From NCBI RefSeq assembly GCF_025685685.1, contig NZ_JAGSYH010000002.1, positions 1,096,353 to 1,160,352 on the forward strand: a DNA stretch of 64,000 nt, read 5' to 3'. The notes beneath the pieces were generated by a model. That model ran no database searches. It was not told the origin of the DNA and saw nothing but the letters and a program-made list of their open reading frames with translations. The stretch comes from Acidicapsa dinghuensis (GTDB taxonomy: Bacteria; Acidobacteriota; Terriglobia; Terriglobales; Acidobacteriaceae). Below, piece after piece: positions 34,279 through 42,836 of this stretch (position 1 is the stretch's first letter; each line of letters begins with the position of its first letter). The position numbers were made by a program, and so were the translations under genes.

Positions 34279-35289
34279 TCAACGAAAGAAGTCTCCTAAT
34301 CCCGCTCTCTTCGCATGCTCCGCCATGCCGCGCTGGATTTCGAGGGCGAGGGCGAGGGCTTCGCGGGCTTGCTCGCCGGTTACGCGGGGCTTTTGTCTTG
34401 TTCGTACGGCGTGGAGGAAGGACTCGATTTCGAGCCGCAGGGGCTCGCCGGGTACTATCTCCGGCTTAGTGAATGACAGGCCCGGCAGGCCGTCCTGGAA
34501 GCCTGAGGCGGCGCCGAGAGCCATTGCCTTTTCGATTGAGAACTCGGGATCGACTGCGATCACGAGTACATCGCGGCGCGCGTAGTCGATCGACACGTAC
34601 TGGCGCGGCTCGAAGAAGCGTAGCTTGCGTACGCGCTCTGTCGAGACGCGTGAAGCTGTGAAGTTTGCGACGCAGCCGGACTCGAACTCGACGCGCACGT
34701 TGGCTATGTCGACCTTTTCGGAGAGTACGGGCAGGCCTACGGCGCGCACTTCTTTTACATGCGATTTGGAAAATGCCAGAACGACGTCGAGGTCGTGGAT
34801 CATGAGGTCGAGAACGACGTCGACGTCGAGGCTGCGCGGCGTGAAGACGCTCAGGCGGTGCGTTTCGAAGAACATGGGCCGCGTCAGCTTCGGCTCCATG
34901 GCGACTACGGCGGGGTTGAAGCGCTCCAAGTGGCCGACCTGCAGTATGCGCTTGTTGTGCGCCGCTGTGGCGATCAGCGCGTCGGCTTCCGGCAGCGTTC
35001 CGGCAATCGGCTTTTCGACCAGGCAGTCGACGCCAGCTTTGAGCAGCTCACTTGCGACGGCTGCGTGGTGGACTGTGGGCACTGCGACCGAGGCCGCGTC
35101 GAGATGCAGATCCGCGCTTAGCGCGGCGCCTACGCTTGCAAAGACTGGAATGCCGTATTGCTCTTCGACTTCGGCTGCGCGCGCGGCATCGGCCTCAATT
35201 GCAGCGGCCAGCGTGACGCCCTGATCCGTCAGCTCGCGATAGACGCGCAGATGATTGCGCCCGAAGGCGCCGGTACCGGCGACGGCCAC
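34279..35289 (-). CDS. Gfo/Idh/MocA family NAD(P)-dependent oxidoreductase
   Basis: 336 residues from GTG 35289 (no ATG is in frame nearby). The N-terminal Rossmann fold starts at once with VAVAGTGAFGRNHLRVYREL; the EKPIAGT motif lies near 92 (Lys of EKP is the usual catalytic/binding residue); a C-terminal alpha/beta domain follows. Members oxidise or epimerise sugars, inositols or UDP-sugars. The substrate is not evident. It lies 38 bases after a small upstream ORF and 34 bases before the repeat protein, so a small operon is likely. Confidence 0.88.
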   Translation of the reverse strand: MAVAGTGAFGRNHLRVYRELTDQGVTLAAAIEADAARAAEVEEQYGIPVFASVGAALSADLHLDAASVAVPTVHHAAVASELLKAGVDCLVEKPIAGTLPEADALIATAAHNKRILQVGHLERFNPAVVAMEPKLTRPMFFETHRLSVFTPRSLDVDVVLDLMIHDLDVVLAFSKSHVKEVRAVGLPVLSEKVDIANVRVEFESGCVANFTASRVSTERVRKLRFFEPRQYVSIDYARRDVLVIAVDPEFSIEKAMALGAASGFQDGLPGLSFTKPEIVPGEPLRLEIESFLHAVRTRQKPRVTGEQAREALALALEIQRGMAEHAKRAGLGDFFR

Positions 35290-35327
35290 GCGCAGCGTCG
35301 ATGCAGCTCCGGAATGGTCTTCCGGCG

Positions 35328-35552
35328 CTATGCTTTCACTTCCTTGCCATCGACGACGTGCAGGCAGCGGCTGTAGAGATCGAGTAACTGATTGACCTGC
35401 TCCTCGAGTTTCGGGGCAGCCGTCCCGCTGAATCCAGCCGAAGGCGTCGTTGGCCGGCCAAACCCGGTCGATCCAGCCACAAACTTCAACAGATCCAGTG
35501 CGATGTCTTCGTTCCGCCGAGCGCCCAGACCGCCATTTCCAATTGCTTCCAT
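35328..35552 (-). CDS. small conserved-looking protein upstream of Gfo/Idh gene
   Basis: 74 residues from ATG 35552, chosen because GGAGG lies five bases upstream; the frame opens at 35600. Sequence MEAIGNGGLGARRNEDIALD then a low-complexity Gly/Ser/Pro centre and a helix with KLEEQVNQLLDLYSRCL. No domain is recognised. Position and SD suggest it is real and co-transcribed with the oxidoreductase. Confidence 0.55.
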   Translation of the reverse strand: MEAIGNGGLGARRNEDIALDLLKFVAGSTGFGRPTTPSAGFSGTAAPKLEEQVNQLLDLYSRCLHVVDGKEVKA

Positions 35553-35607
35553 GCCATCCTCCAAAGCCGATGCTACCAAACCTGCCTTTGGCCTTAGCAA
35601 CCGCCTG

Positions 35608-36351
35608 CTACTCCCGCTCGATGGTTGTTTGCAGGACTGCTACCACGCGCCCGACCAGCAGCTCTTCGAGGATTGTCTCCTCGCCGAGCCGGATCAGTTC
35701 CGCATCCGCGCTGCCCGCGTGGCCGAGCAGGACCGCAACGTCCCCCAGCGCCATACCGTGCCGGATCGACAACTGCGCCTCCCTCGTCCGCGACTCGCGC
35801 CGCTGCGCCATCCGTCGTACAGCGTACAGATTTACTTCGCCTTCGCGTATGGGATCGAAGACCAGATACTGCCGGTCCAGGACCACGATTGCGCCCGGCA
35901 TCACGACGGGAGCCATCCCGCGCGCCTCCTCGGCATTGACCTGCACGGCGACGTAGCGATCCCAGCTCCTGCGAAAATTGGAGCACCGCGTTTCTCCTGT
36001 CCCGAGCAGTTCGCGGGCCAGCTTCAGCTCCCATTGCAAGCTGCTCGCGCGTATATATGCGTCGTGCATGGCGACGTATGAGGGCACCACCGGCACGGTC
36101 TCAAGCCGGTCCGTTTTGTGCGCACTTGCCTCCCTCGGTCTTGGGAAGAGATCTTCGACTCGCATCCGCAGCGCATCGAGCACCAAGTCCAGCGCATCGA
36201 GCGAGAGCCGGCGGTGCTGGCGGAGAAAGTTTGAGACATGAGGCTGCCCGAGCCCCGTCTGGCGTGCCAAAAGCGACACGCTCATCGTGCCCTTGCTGAT
36301 TCGGCGCAAGACCTCCAGCCGAATTCGCTCGTGCAACTGACCAAAGTCCAT
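35608..36351 (-). CDS. XRE-type regulator with S24-like C-terminal domain
   Basis: 247 residues. Helix-turn-helix at about 20-65 (SLLARQTGLGQPHVSNFLRQ, LSLDALDLVLDALRM). The C-terminal half has strands like the LexA/CI S24 fold: GMAPVVMPGAIVVLDRQYLV ... EGEVNLYAVRRM ... VGRVVAVLQTTIERE. I cannot locate a confident Ser-Lys peptidase dyad, so it may be a non-cleaving relative. Upstream lies an inverted repeat (36468-36491) and a divergent zinc-ribbon/sigma-like pair that could be its target. Confidence 0.75.
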   Translation of the reverse strand: MDFGQLHERIRLEVLRRISKGTMSVSLLARQTGLGQPHVSNFLRQHRRLSLDALDLVLDALRMRVEDLFPRPREASAHKTDRLETVPVVPSYVAMHDAYIRASSLQWELKLARELLGTGETRCSNFRRSWDRYVAVQVNAEEARGMAPVVMPGAIVVLDRQYLVFDPIREGEVNLYAVRRMAQRRESRTREAQLSIRHGMALGDVAVLLGHAGSADAELIRLGEETILEELLVGRVVAVLQTTIERE

Positions 36352-36872
36352 GTGGAAAGTTCGCGGACGGCAATAAGAAAGCTAAGTGGAACATTGCGCA
36401 GGGAAATCGCAGAATCGCCAGAAATGGGGATACCGTGAGCCTATGCCGTCACCCATGCAAGGAATCGCAACGATCCACGTACGCATCGTTGACGCATTAC
36501 ACCCCGACACGTAGATTAAGTTCACTTTCTCAAATTACTGGCGGTGGAAAAATCTGGAACTCAAATTGCCTGTAGTGGATTACATGAACCAGGAGTCATA
36601 TTGCACGTTGTGCTGCTGGTCATTACAGGTCGAGGGCTCCGTGTCTTTCTCTCGCAAGCAAGGTATCCAGGATTTGAGTTTCCAGGATCTGTGCGTCACA
36701 GACATGACAAAACGGCAGCAACGAACGAGGTCCATCCCCCAGCCGGGCATAAGAAACCGGCACGGACTTTGCTGGTTGCAAATTTGCTCGCGGTGGGCAA
36801 TCCGACCGGATGGAGTCGCCGGTCGAATTACCGATCTGGACGCGAGAGAAGACGCACTTCGGAGAATCAGTC
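36352..36872. promoter_or_regulatory. divergent regulatory region with inverted repeat at 36468-36491
   Basis: 521 bases between divergent genes. CAACGAT (36468-36474) and ATCGTTG (36485-36491) form an inverted repeat around the centre CCACGTACGC, a possible operator for the XRE protein. Two overlapping plus-strand frames (36544-36894, 36566-36940) are open but have weak starts and unusual composition; I do not call them. Confidence 0.4.
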
Positions 36873-37268
36873 ATGGATTTGCGCGTGCACTTGAAAGTTT
36901 GCGAGGGATGCGGTTGCTTGTGGTACCGCTCTCAGTTTGAGGCCGGTGTTTATTGTGTTTCGTGTGACCGGCGTTTCCAGGAATTTCCCGCGCCACAGAG
37001 CAGAAAACGCCGTGGCCGACCGAGAAAAGCCATCCTGCCGACCGTTCATGCGGTCGAGGATACGACGCGGAATTCCACCGCCAGCAACAGCCCTGCTTCG
37101 GCCTTCAACAGCCAGAGCCGCCATCATCGCGCTACCTCTTCCGGCTCGTGGAGCATGACTACGCCGCCACGCAAGCCCGTCGCTGGCATATGGTCTCTTG
37201 CTTCGCGTCATGCGAGCGTCCGTAAGCAGGAACCGGCAGCCGCTTTGGCAAAAGGCGGTGCTCAATGA
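36873..37268 (+). CDS. small zinc-ribbon protein with AT-hook-like segment
   Basis: 131 residues from ATG 36873, with GGAGA eight bases upstream; a longer frame opens at 36810. An N-terminal four-cysteine zinc ribbon (VCEGCGCLWYRSQF ... YCVSCDRRF, CxxC-x15-CxxC) is followed by RKRRGRPRK, an AT-hook (core GRP flanked by basics), then a Ser/Thr-rich low-complexity tail. DNA binding is implied. Its stop codon overlaps the start of the next gene (ATGA), so the two are translationally coupled. Confidence 0.65.
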   Translation: MDLRVHLKVCEGCGCLWYRSQFEAGVYCVSCDRRFQEFPAPQSRKRRGRPRKAILPTVHAVEDTTRNSTASNSPASAFNSQSRHHRATSSGSWSMTTPPRKPVAGIWSLASRHASVRKQEPAAALAKGGAQ

Positions 37269-37822
37269 GCGCGGCCCTGCAGTTTCCTTTTCTGCCGGCA
37301 CGGCATTCCGGACCCATTGGGCCGGTTGGGCCGATTGCATTCACTACATCGCTGCAGGCATCGGCTCAGCCAGGGAATTTGCAACGCGGCGCGGCGCCGC
37401 AATCGAAGCCTGCGGAGGTCGAGTCATCGAAGCCTCTAGCGTCTGGGCCTCATACTTCCTGGGCCTTCTATCGCAAGCACACGGAAAGCCTGCTGCGCCG
37501 TTACCTGTATGCGTCCATGCAGGTGGGCCGCGCTCCCAATATCCTCGGCGATCCGGTCGGGCGCGGCTGGGTTTCAAGCCGCCGCATCCGCACCTTTGAA
37601 GATGCATTGATTTTTGTACTCGATGTGGAGCGGTGCCTGAACCGGCTCTCACCACTCGACCGCAAACTTATCAGCCGCATTCTTCTGCAGGAGTACACAC
37701 ACGCAGAGACAGCCAGCCTCGTGGGTATAAGCGTGCGGTCGGTTTGCAACAAGCTGCCTGACGCCATCGACAGGCTTACGGAACTACTGGTCAACGCAGA
37801 GCTGCTGGTGATCACAAGCTAA
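37265..37822 (+). CDS. sigma-70 region 4-like helix-turn-helix protein
   Basis: 185 residues. The first 65 residues are Pro/Ala/Ser-rich. The C-terminal part resembles sigma region 4: FVLDVERCLNRLSPLDRKLI, then LLQEYTHAETASLVGISVRS and VCNKLPDAIDRLTELL, the classic 'LxxLxxxxRxvi..r...g.s..EIA..lgiS...V......a...L' pattern. No region 2 is visible, so it cannot be a complete sigma factor; it may be an activator or a partner that needs a second subunit. It overlaps the zinc-ribbon gene by four bases and ends 28 bases before a strong terminator. Confidence 0.7.
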   Translation: MSAALQFPFLPARHSGPIGPVGPIAFTTSLQASAQPGNLQRGAAPQSKPAEVESSKPLASGPHTSWAFYRKHTESLLRRYLYASMQVGRAPNILGDPVGRGWVSSRRIRTFEDALIFVLDVERCLNRLSPLDRKLISRILLQEYTHAETASLVGISVRSVCNKLPDAIDRLTELLVNAELLVITS

Positions 37823-37850
37823 CCTTCCAACAAACGGCCCTCCCCCGGCA

Positions 37851-37888
37851 AAGCCCCCGGAGACTCGACGGTCTCCGGGGCTTTTCTT
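37851..37888 (+). terminator. Rho-independent terminator
   Basis: AAGCCCC-c-GGAGAC, loop TCGACG, GTCTCCGGGGCTT then TTCTTC: a 13-bp stem with one bulged C and a T-rich tail, 28 bases after the sigma-4-like gene. Confidence 0.9.
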
Positions 37889-38213
37889 CGTGATCAAAAG
37901 AAACAATTCCGAAAAGAATTCGGGTTCAATCTATGCGATACAACTTCACCTTGTGATACAGGCCGCGTTCGTGGATTCATCCAGGCCCTTGTATCCTTGC
38001 ATTGCCGTTGACGGATCGGTTTCCCCGGAGATTTTTGTGAGCTTTCGTACCAAGGTAGGGCGACAACGTATTCGACAAGGAGTATCCTTTCGCTTTCTTC
38101 GAGGGGACTGCTCACCTGCGCTTGGCATAGATGCTTCAGCAGGGCATGACACGAAGCGGGAAAGCGAATCACCTTTCGAAGAGAACGATTTTTCTGACCT
38201 TGGTTCGACGACT
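37889..38213. other. intergenic region before the isoaspartyl peptidase gene
   Basis: 325 bases. A frame continuous with the peptidase is open across it, but the sequence is not like that family and has no SD-supported start. AT content is higher than in the neighbours. The promoter for the peptidase gene should lie here; no operator is recognised. Confidence 0.35.
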
Positions 38214-39200
38214 ATGTTTGCCCGCGCCAAACCCACGCTGCTGGTTCATGGGGGAGCTTGGGCCATCCCTACGGAAATGGCCGAAGATCACGAGCGCGGT
38301 GTCAGGCGCGCACTCGAAACCGGCTATGCGATTCTCAACTGGGGCGGCACGGCTACCGATGCTGTCGAAGCCGCCGTCACCGTTCTTGAAGACGATCCGA
38401 CATTCGACGCGGGCCGTGGCAGCTTTCTCACCTCCGATGGCCGCGTGCAGCTGGATGCACTGCTCATGGATGGGGCCACGCTTCGCGCTGGCGGCGTCGC
38501 CTGCGTCGAGCACATCCGCAATCCCATACAGGCAGCCCGTCTGGTGCTGGATAAGAGTCCCCATGTCTACTTCGTAGGCGCAGGAGCGGAGGTCTTCGCC
38601 GCAAGCCACGGCATGCGCCTCATCGACAACGAAGAGCTCGTGCTCGACCGCGAGCGCGAGCGGCTCAAAGAGGCACAGGCTCGTCTGGCCGCCGGTCTCG
38701 CCGATATCACCTTCAGCGGTCCTCTGGCTCAGGATGACAAAAGCCCCGAGACCCCTGCGGGCGCGCAGTCTGGTTCCTTGTCTCATGACACTGTGGGCGC
38801 TGTGGCGCTGGATCAGTATGGCAAGCTTGCAGCGGGCACCTCCACGGGCGGCACTCTGAACAAGACGCCGGGCCGCGTGGGCGACAGCTCGCTCATCGGC
38901 TGCGGCTGTTACGCGGATAACGCGTCCGCGGCCGTCTCACTGACCGGATGGGGAGAGCCGATCATGAAGCTCGTGCTGGGCAAGTGGGCTTGTGACCGCG
39001 TGGCCCAGCAAGTGGCTCCGGCAGTTGCTGCGCGCGAAGCGATCGATTATCTCTTCAATCGCCTCGGCGGTCATGGAGGCATCATCCTTCTCGGCCCAGA
39101 CGGCCGGTTCGGCTTTGCTCACAACACGCCGCATATGGCGTGGGGTATCGCTACAAAGCAAGGGCTGCGGGTAGGGCTTACGATCGAAACAGCGTCGTGA
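38214..39200 (+). CDS. isoaspartyl peptidase / plant-type L-asparaginase (Ntn hydrolase)
   Basis: 328 residues from ATG 38214 (MFARAKPTLLVHGGAWAIPT), the position where this family starts. The precursor self-cleaves before the nucleophile threonine in SHDTVGAVALDQYGKLAAGT; the second conserved block TSTGGTLNKTPGRVGDSSLI binds substrate. It hydrolyses isoaspartyl dipeptides and L-asparagine. The loop before the cleavage site contains LAQDDKSPETPAGAQSGSL. No signal peptide, so probably cytoplasmic. Single gene. Confidence 0.92.
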   Translation: MFARAKPTLLVHGGAWAIPTEMAEDHERGVRRALETGYAILNWGGTATDAVEAAVTVLEDDPTFDAGRGSFLTSDGRVQLDALLMDGATLRAGGVACVEHIRNPIQAARLVLDKSPHVYFVGAGAEVFAASHGMRLIDNEELVLDRERERLKEAQARLAAGLADITFSGPLAQDDKSPETPAGAQSGSLSHDTVGAVALDQYGKLAAGTSTGGTLNKTPGRVGDSSLIGCGCYADNASAAVSLTGWGEPIMKLVLGKWACDRVAQQVAPAVAAREAIDYLFNRLGGHGGIILLGPDGRFGFAHNTPHMAWGIATKQGLRVGLTIETAS

Positions 39201-39237
39201 GGCAGGGTACAGCGACGATGGCATAGAGGGTTCTGGG

Positions 39238-39570
39238 CGGGATGAGGCGGACCTTCAGTCCGCGTGTGGTGTTTGAATACTGTAACCCAGGGCGTCGCGC
39301 CTGACTTCGTCAGGCCAGCTTTGCCCTGGGCTGGTATGAGATGCGCCTTTGGCGCATATGTGCTGTGGAAGCCTGATCGGGAGAAGCAGATTCTCTTCGG
39401 GAATGACAGATAGAAGAGCAAGCGCAACTACAAAAGCAAAAGCTGGGCTGTGGCGACCGCGGCCTTGGTGGTTCCCCGGTCTCAGAATCGAGACCGGGGG
39501 CACCCCGATTGGTGGGAGGATGAGCAAAAGCAGATCCTTCGTCGCTTTGCTCCTCAGGATGACAAGTAGC
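39238..39570 (+). repeat. modular hairpin repeat, copy J
   Basis: Complete, plus orientation: GCGGAC-ttca-GTCCGC (both stem sides altered from GCGGGC/GCCCGC, a compensated change), CCCAGGGC/GCCCTGGG with GCCTGAC-ttc-GTCAGGC, ATGCGCC/GGCGCAT, a weakened ATTCTC-ttc-GGGAAT, the CCCCGGTCTC/GAGACCGGGG cap, and 'gatccttcgtcgctttgctcctcaggatgac'. Confidence 0.85.
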
Positions 39571-39578
39571 GGTGGGCT

Positions 39579-41825
39579 TTAGTTGGTGGTGATTAGTTTG
39601 GGGCGGTATTCGCTGGCCCATTTTGAGGGGTTGGGGCCCATGGTGAAGTGCAATGTGCCGCCGGACTGGATCTGTTCCCAGGTTAGGACGGGGATGGTTA
39701 GGGGCTTGCCGTTTAGGGTGGCGGACTGGATGTAGACGTTCGTCGCTGAGTTGTTATCGGCTTCGATGCGGAAGGTTTTGCCGTTGGCTAATGTCAGCGC
39801 GAGGTGCTGGAGCATGGGGCTGCCGATCATGTAGTCGCCGCTGGCGGGGTTGACGGGATAGAAACCCATGGCGGTGAAGAGGAGCCATGCGGACATCTGG
39901 CCGCAGTCGTCGTCGCCGTCGAGGCCGCCGGGGGTGGCGTCGTATTCCTTATTCGCGATTTCACGGACTTTGGCCTGGGTCTTCCAGGGCTCGCCGCCGA
40001 AGTCGTAGAGATAGCCGTAGTGGTGGCTGGGCTCGTTGTTGTGGACGTTGTGTCCGCCGGCGAAGTGCTGGTCGAGTTTAGCGTCGTATTTCTCTGCGCC
40101 GCCCATTAACTCAAGCAGGCCGGCCTGATCGTGGAGTGGGGACCAGGTGTAGACCCAGGCGTCGCCTTCGGTCCAGCCGGAGGCAGAGCGATTGTTGTTG
40201 TCATCGCGTCCGCCGCCGATGGGGGCCCATTTGCCGTCGGAGGTTTTGCCGTTCATCAGGCCGAGGGCGGGGTTAAAGAGGTTGCGGTCGTTGAGTGAGC
40301 GCTTGAGGAAAAACTTATAGTCTTGTTCGCGGCCGAGAGCTTTGGCGATCTGGGCGACGCACCAGTCGTCGTAGCTGTCTTCGAGGGTGCTGGAAGCGGC
40401 TTCGTCGGTTTTGTCGGTGGGGATGTAGCCGAGCTGTTTGTAGTAGGTCAGTCCGGCGCGGGCTTCGTAGGGGGTGTGCTCTTCGCGGTCGAGCCAGCGG
40501 CGGGTGGTGTCTCCGTCGGGCGGGGTCATGGCGTCTTTGTAGACGGCTTGCCAGGCGAGGTTGCGGTCGAAGCCGTGGAAGCCTTTGCGGATGGCTTCGG
40601 CGACGAGCGAGTCGGCGTGGGTGGCGATCATGATGTTGGTGTAACTGGGATTGGGCCACTTGGGCATCCAGCCGCCCTCTTTGAAGTTTTGCAGCAAGGC
40701 GGTGATCATGCCGTCGACGCGCTCGGGAGCGAGAAGGGTGAGCATGCTGTTTTCGGCGCGGAAGGTGTCCCAGATGGAGTAGGCGGTGTAGCTGGAGCCC
40801 GCGTGGATTTTATCGTCGAAGGCGCTGTAGTAATGGCCGTATTCGGAGAAGACACGTGGATAAAGCAGGGTGTGATAGATGGCGGTGTAGAGCAGGGATT
40901 TGTCCGCGTTGGATGCGCCGGAGAGCTGGAGGCGGGAGAGCTTCTGGTTCCAGGTGGAGCGGAGGTTTTGCTGGACGGTGTCAAAGTTCCACGCGGGGAT
41001 TTCGCGGCGGAGATTTTCGCGAGCCTGGTCGATGCTGAGGAAGGATGTGCCGACGCGAACGAGAATGATTTGGCCGGGCTTGAATTCGGCGTAGGCACCG
41101 CGGCTGGTGGTGGCTTTGGGATCGTCGAGGCCGTAGGTTTGCATGGCGGTGGAGGCCTGCTGGAACTGGACGACGAAGTAGCCCTTGAAGTTGGGCAGGG
41201 CGAATGGGCCGAGGTGGGCGTCCATGCGATGGGGGTTGTAGCCGGTGATCTCGTGGGTGGCTGGATTGACGGAGGCGCTGCCCTGAATGCCGGGGCGTGA
41301 GGCTTCGATGAGGATGCGGGCCTGTCCGGTTTTGGGGAAGGTGAAGCGGAAGATGGAGCAGCGCTCGGTGGCGGTGAGTTCGGCGTGGATTTTGCCGGCT
41401 TGTCCGTTACTGCCTGGGCCAGAATCGAGGGTGACGCCGTAGTAGTCGGGGCGGGCGGTTTCGGTGCTGTGGCTGAAGGCCATTCTGCGGTCGAGGGGTT
41501 TGGTGCGTAGTGCGCCGACCTGGGGTATGACGGTGACGTAGCCGTAGTCGCCCATCCAGATGGCTGGTTGATGGGTGCCGATGAAGCCGGAGATGGTTGG
41601 GTCGTCGTAGTTGTAGGAGACGATGCTGATCTTGTTCTGGCGGGTTTGCGGGGTCCAGTTGGTCATGCCGAAGGGAGGGGTGACGAAAGGCATGGTGCCG
41701 CCATAGCCGATGGCGCTCTTGTGGGTGCCGATGAGCGGGCTGACGTGGGAGACGGCGTCGTTTTGCGCGGCGAAAGCGGAGAGAGAGCCAAGGGTCAGCA
41801 AGAGGGCAACAAGCTTCTTCATCAC
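39579..41825 (-). CDS. GH92 family alpha-mannosidase, exported
   Basis: 748 residues. Signal peptide 1-19 (MMKKLVALLLTLGSLSAFA). The GH92 N-terminal beta-sandwich begins VSHVSPLIGT and includes GTMPFVTPPFGMTNWTPQ; the catalytic (alpha/alpha)6 barrel carries the family block DGDDDCGQMSAWLLFTAMGF followed by YPVNPASGDYMIGSP. GH92 enzymes are calcium-dependent exo-alpha-mannosidases that release mannose from mannans and glycoprotein glycans, in the periplasm or outside the cell. No mannose-uptake or other glycosidase gene is directly adjacent. Plus-strand GC skew is strongly G-rich across it. Confidence 0.93.
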   Translation of the reverse strand: MMKKLVALLLTLGSLSAFAAQNDAVSHVSPLIGTHKSAIGYGGTMPFVTPPFGMTNWTPQTRQNKISIVSYNYDDPTISGFIGTHQPAIWMGDYGYVTVIPQVGALRTKPLDRRMAFSHSTETARPDYYGVTLDSGPGSNGQAGKIHAELTATERCSIFRFTFPKTGQARILIEASRPGIQGSASVNPATHEITGYNPHRMDAHLGPFALPNFKGYFVVQFQQASTAMQTYGLDDPKATTSRGAYAEFKPGQIILVRVGTSFLSIDQARENLRREIPAWNFDTVQQNLRSTWNQKLSRLQLSGASNADKSLLYTAIYHTLLYPRVFSEYGHYYSAFDDKIHAGSSYTAYSIWDTFRAENSMLTLLAPERVDGMITALLQNFKEGGWMPKWPNPSYTNIMIATHADSLVAEAIRKGFHGFDRNLAWQAVYKDAMTPPDGDTTRRWLDREEHTPYEARAGLTYYKQLGYIPTDKTDEAASSTLEDSYDDWCVAQIAKALGREQDYKFFLKRSLNDRNLFNPALGLMNGKTSDGKWAPIGGGRDDNNNRSASGWTEGDAWVYTWSPLHDQAGLLELMGGAEKYDAKLDQHFAGGHNVHNNEPSHHYGYLYDFGGEPWKTQAKVREIANKEYDATPGGLDGDDDCGQMSAWLLFTAMGFYPVNPASGDYMIGSPMLQHLALTLANGKTFRIEADNNSATNVYIQSATLNGKPLTIPVLTWEQIQSGGTLHFTMGPNPSKWASEYRPKLITTN

Positions 41826-41871
41826 GGGGGAATTTTATCGTGCGGGTGGGAGACTAGTGTGAGTGTGAAGT

Positions 41872-41912
41872 TTGAGTGTGAACCGACATCTCTTCGAGAT
41901 ATGGGGTACCGC
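41872..41912 (+). repeat. single CATCTC-ttc-GAGATATGGGG hairpin module
   Basis: One module of the repeat family between the GH92 and DUF3592-like genes, preceded by a 'gtgtgagtgtgaagtttgag' run that also precedes the module at 43210. Confidence 0.7.
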
Positions 41913-41944
41913 CCAACGATAAGTTGCGTTCCAGCGAGTTTGTG

Positions 41945-42775
41945 TCATCGCGTCTTTGAGTTGCTATCTGCATCAATCGATGGGATTGGCGTATGGAAGA
42001 GACTTTGGATATCAGTTCCCCTGGGTGCCAACGAGGCTGGATAAAAGTTGGGGGCGGGATATGAAATGCTGCGCCGGGGATTCTCTGGAAAGTACAACAC
42101 GCATATCGTTGTGCCGGTTTCGATGAAATCGGGAGACGAGCCTCTTCCCGTCCTGGTTGTTCCATCATCTGTCTGGAATAGGTAACGGAGCAAATAGCTG
42201 TTTTTGCCCTTATAACAGCTCGTAACTTTGCCGGAGGTGGGTGTGCCAAATCTCAGTAGTTGTCGCTCTCGGAATAGCAAGGTGAGCAACCATACCGGCA
42301 CTATCGTGAGGACTGCTGGAACTAGAATGTTCCCCCAATCTGACCAGATTGAATATTGCCACGCCGCTGGATGGTTTATGCGCGGGTTCTCGGAAAGATA
42401 ACTGATGGTGATGGGGCCAAACTGCTGGAGTTTGTGCGCCATTTCTGATGGTGCTTGCGAATCACCCTTGTAGACCTTGCCATCCACGATGAAGGTGTAG
42501 CTCACGCTTGGCGCAGACGAGCGCCGGAAATACCACACTCTCTGCACTGTGCCGTCAGCTTGTCGTGCGCCAGCGCGCAATGCAGATGCTTCTCGAATCC
42601 GCTGCGGTACAGTCACGCAAAGTGGCGCGAGCGCGGTGGTTTCTCCGAAACAAATCAGCGCAAGAACAAGCAATAGAAATACGGCGTTGCCCGACAGGCG
42701 TAGTCTTCGCGGTAGCGGGCTTATCAATTCCACTGGAATGGTGAAGGCTTCGGTGAGGTTGGGGTCTGGAGCCAT
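41945..42775 (-). CDS. membrane protein with DUF3592-like domains
   Basis: 276 residues. Membrane helices near 30-50 (LSGNAVFLLLVLALICFGET) and 150-172 (ILVPAVLTIVPVWLLTLLF). Between and after them are two beta-rich units that share the DUF3592 pattern: GTVQRVWYFRRSSAPSVSYT with a VDGKVYKGDS turn and ITISYLSENPRINH, then SGKVTSCYKGKNSYLLRYLF with TICVLYFPENPRRS. 'V.Y.P.NP' ends each unit. DUF3592 proteins have no established function. Single gene. Confidence 0.7.
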   Translation of the reverse strand: MAPDPNLTEAFTIPVELISPLPRRLRLSGNAVFLLLVLALICFGETTALAPLCVTVPQRIREASALRAGARQADGTVQRVWYFRRSSAPSVSYTFIVDGKVYKGDSQAPSEMAHKLQQFGPITISYLSENPRINHPAAWQYSIWSDWGNILVPAVLTIVPVWLLTLLFRERQLLRFGTPTSGKVTSCYKGKNSYLLRYLFQTDDGTTRTGRGSSPDFIETGTTICVLYFPENPRRSISYPAPNFYPASLAPRGTDIQSLFHTPIPSIDADSNSKTR

Positions 42776-42836
42776 GATGTGAGATTGAGGGCAAGTGTAT
42801 CGCAGACCATGATGAGGCGAACTTGTTGATCGCGAG

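Noticed and set aside
36544..36940. Two overlapping plus-strand frames upstream of the zinc-ribbon gene, one with a YCTLCCW motif
   Set aside because: Starts are weak, composition is odd, and both overlap the well-supported start at 36873. The Cys motif alone is not enough to call a gene.
37890..38213. 108-codon N-terminal extension of the isoaspartyl peptidase
   Set aside because: The family starts at the MFARAKPTLLVHGG position; the extension is not protein-like and begins just after a terminator.
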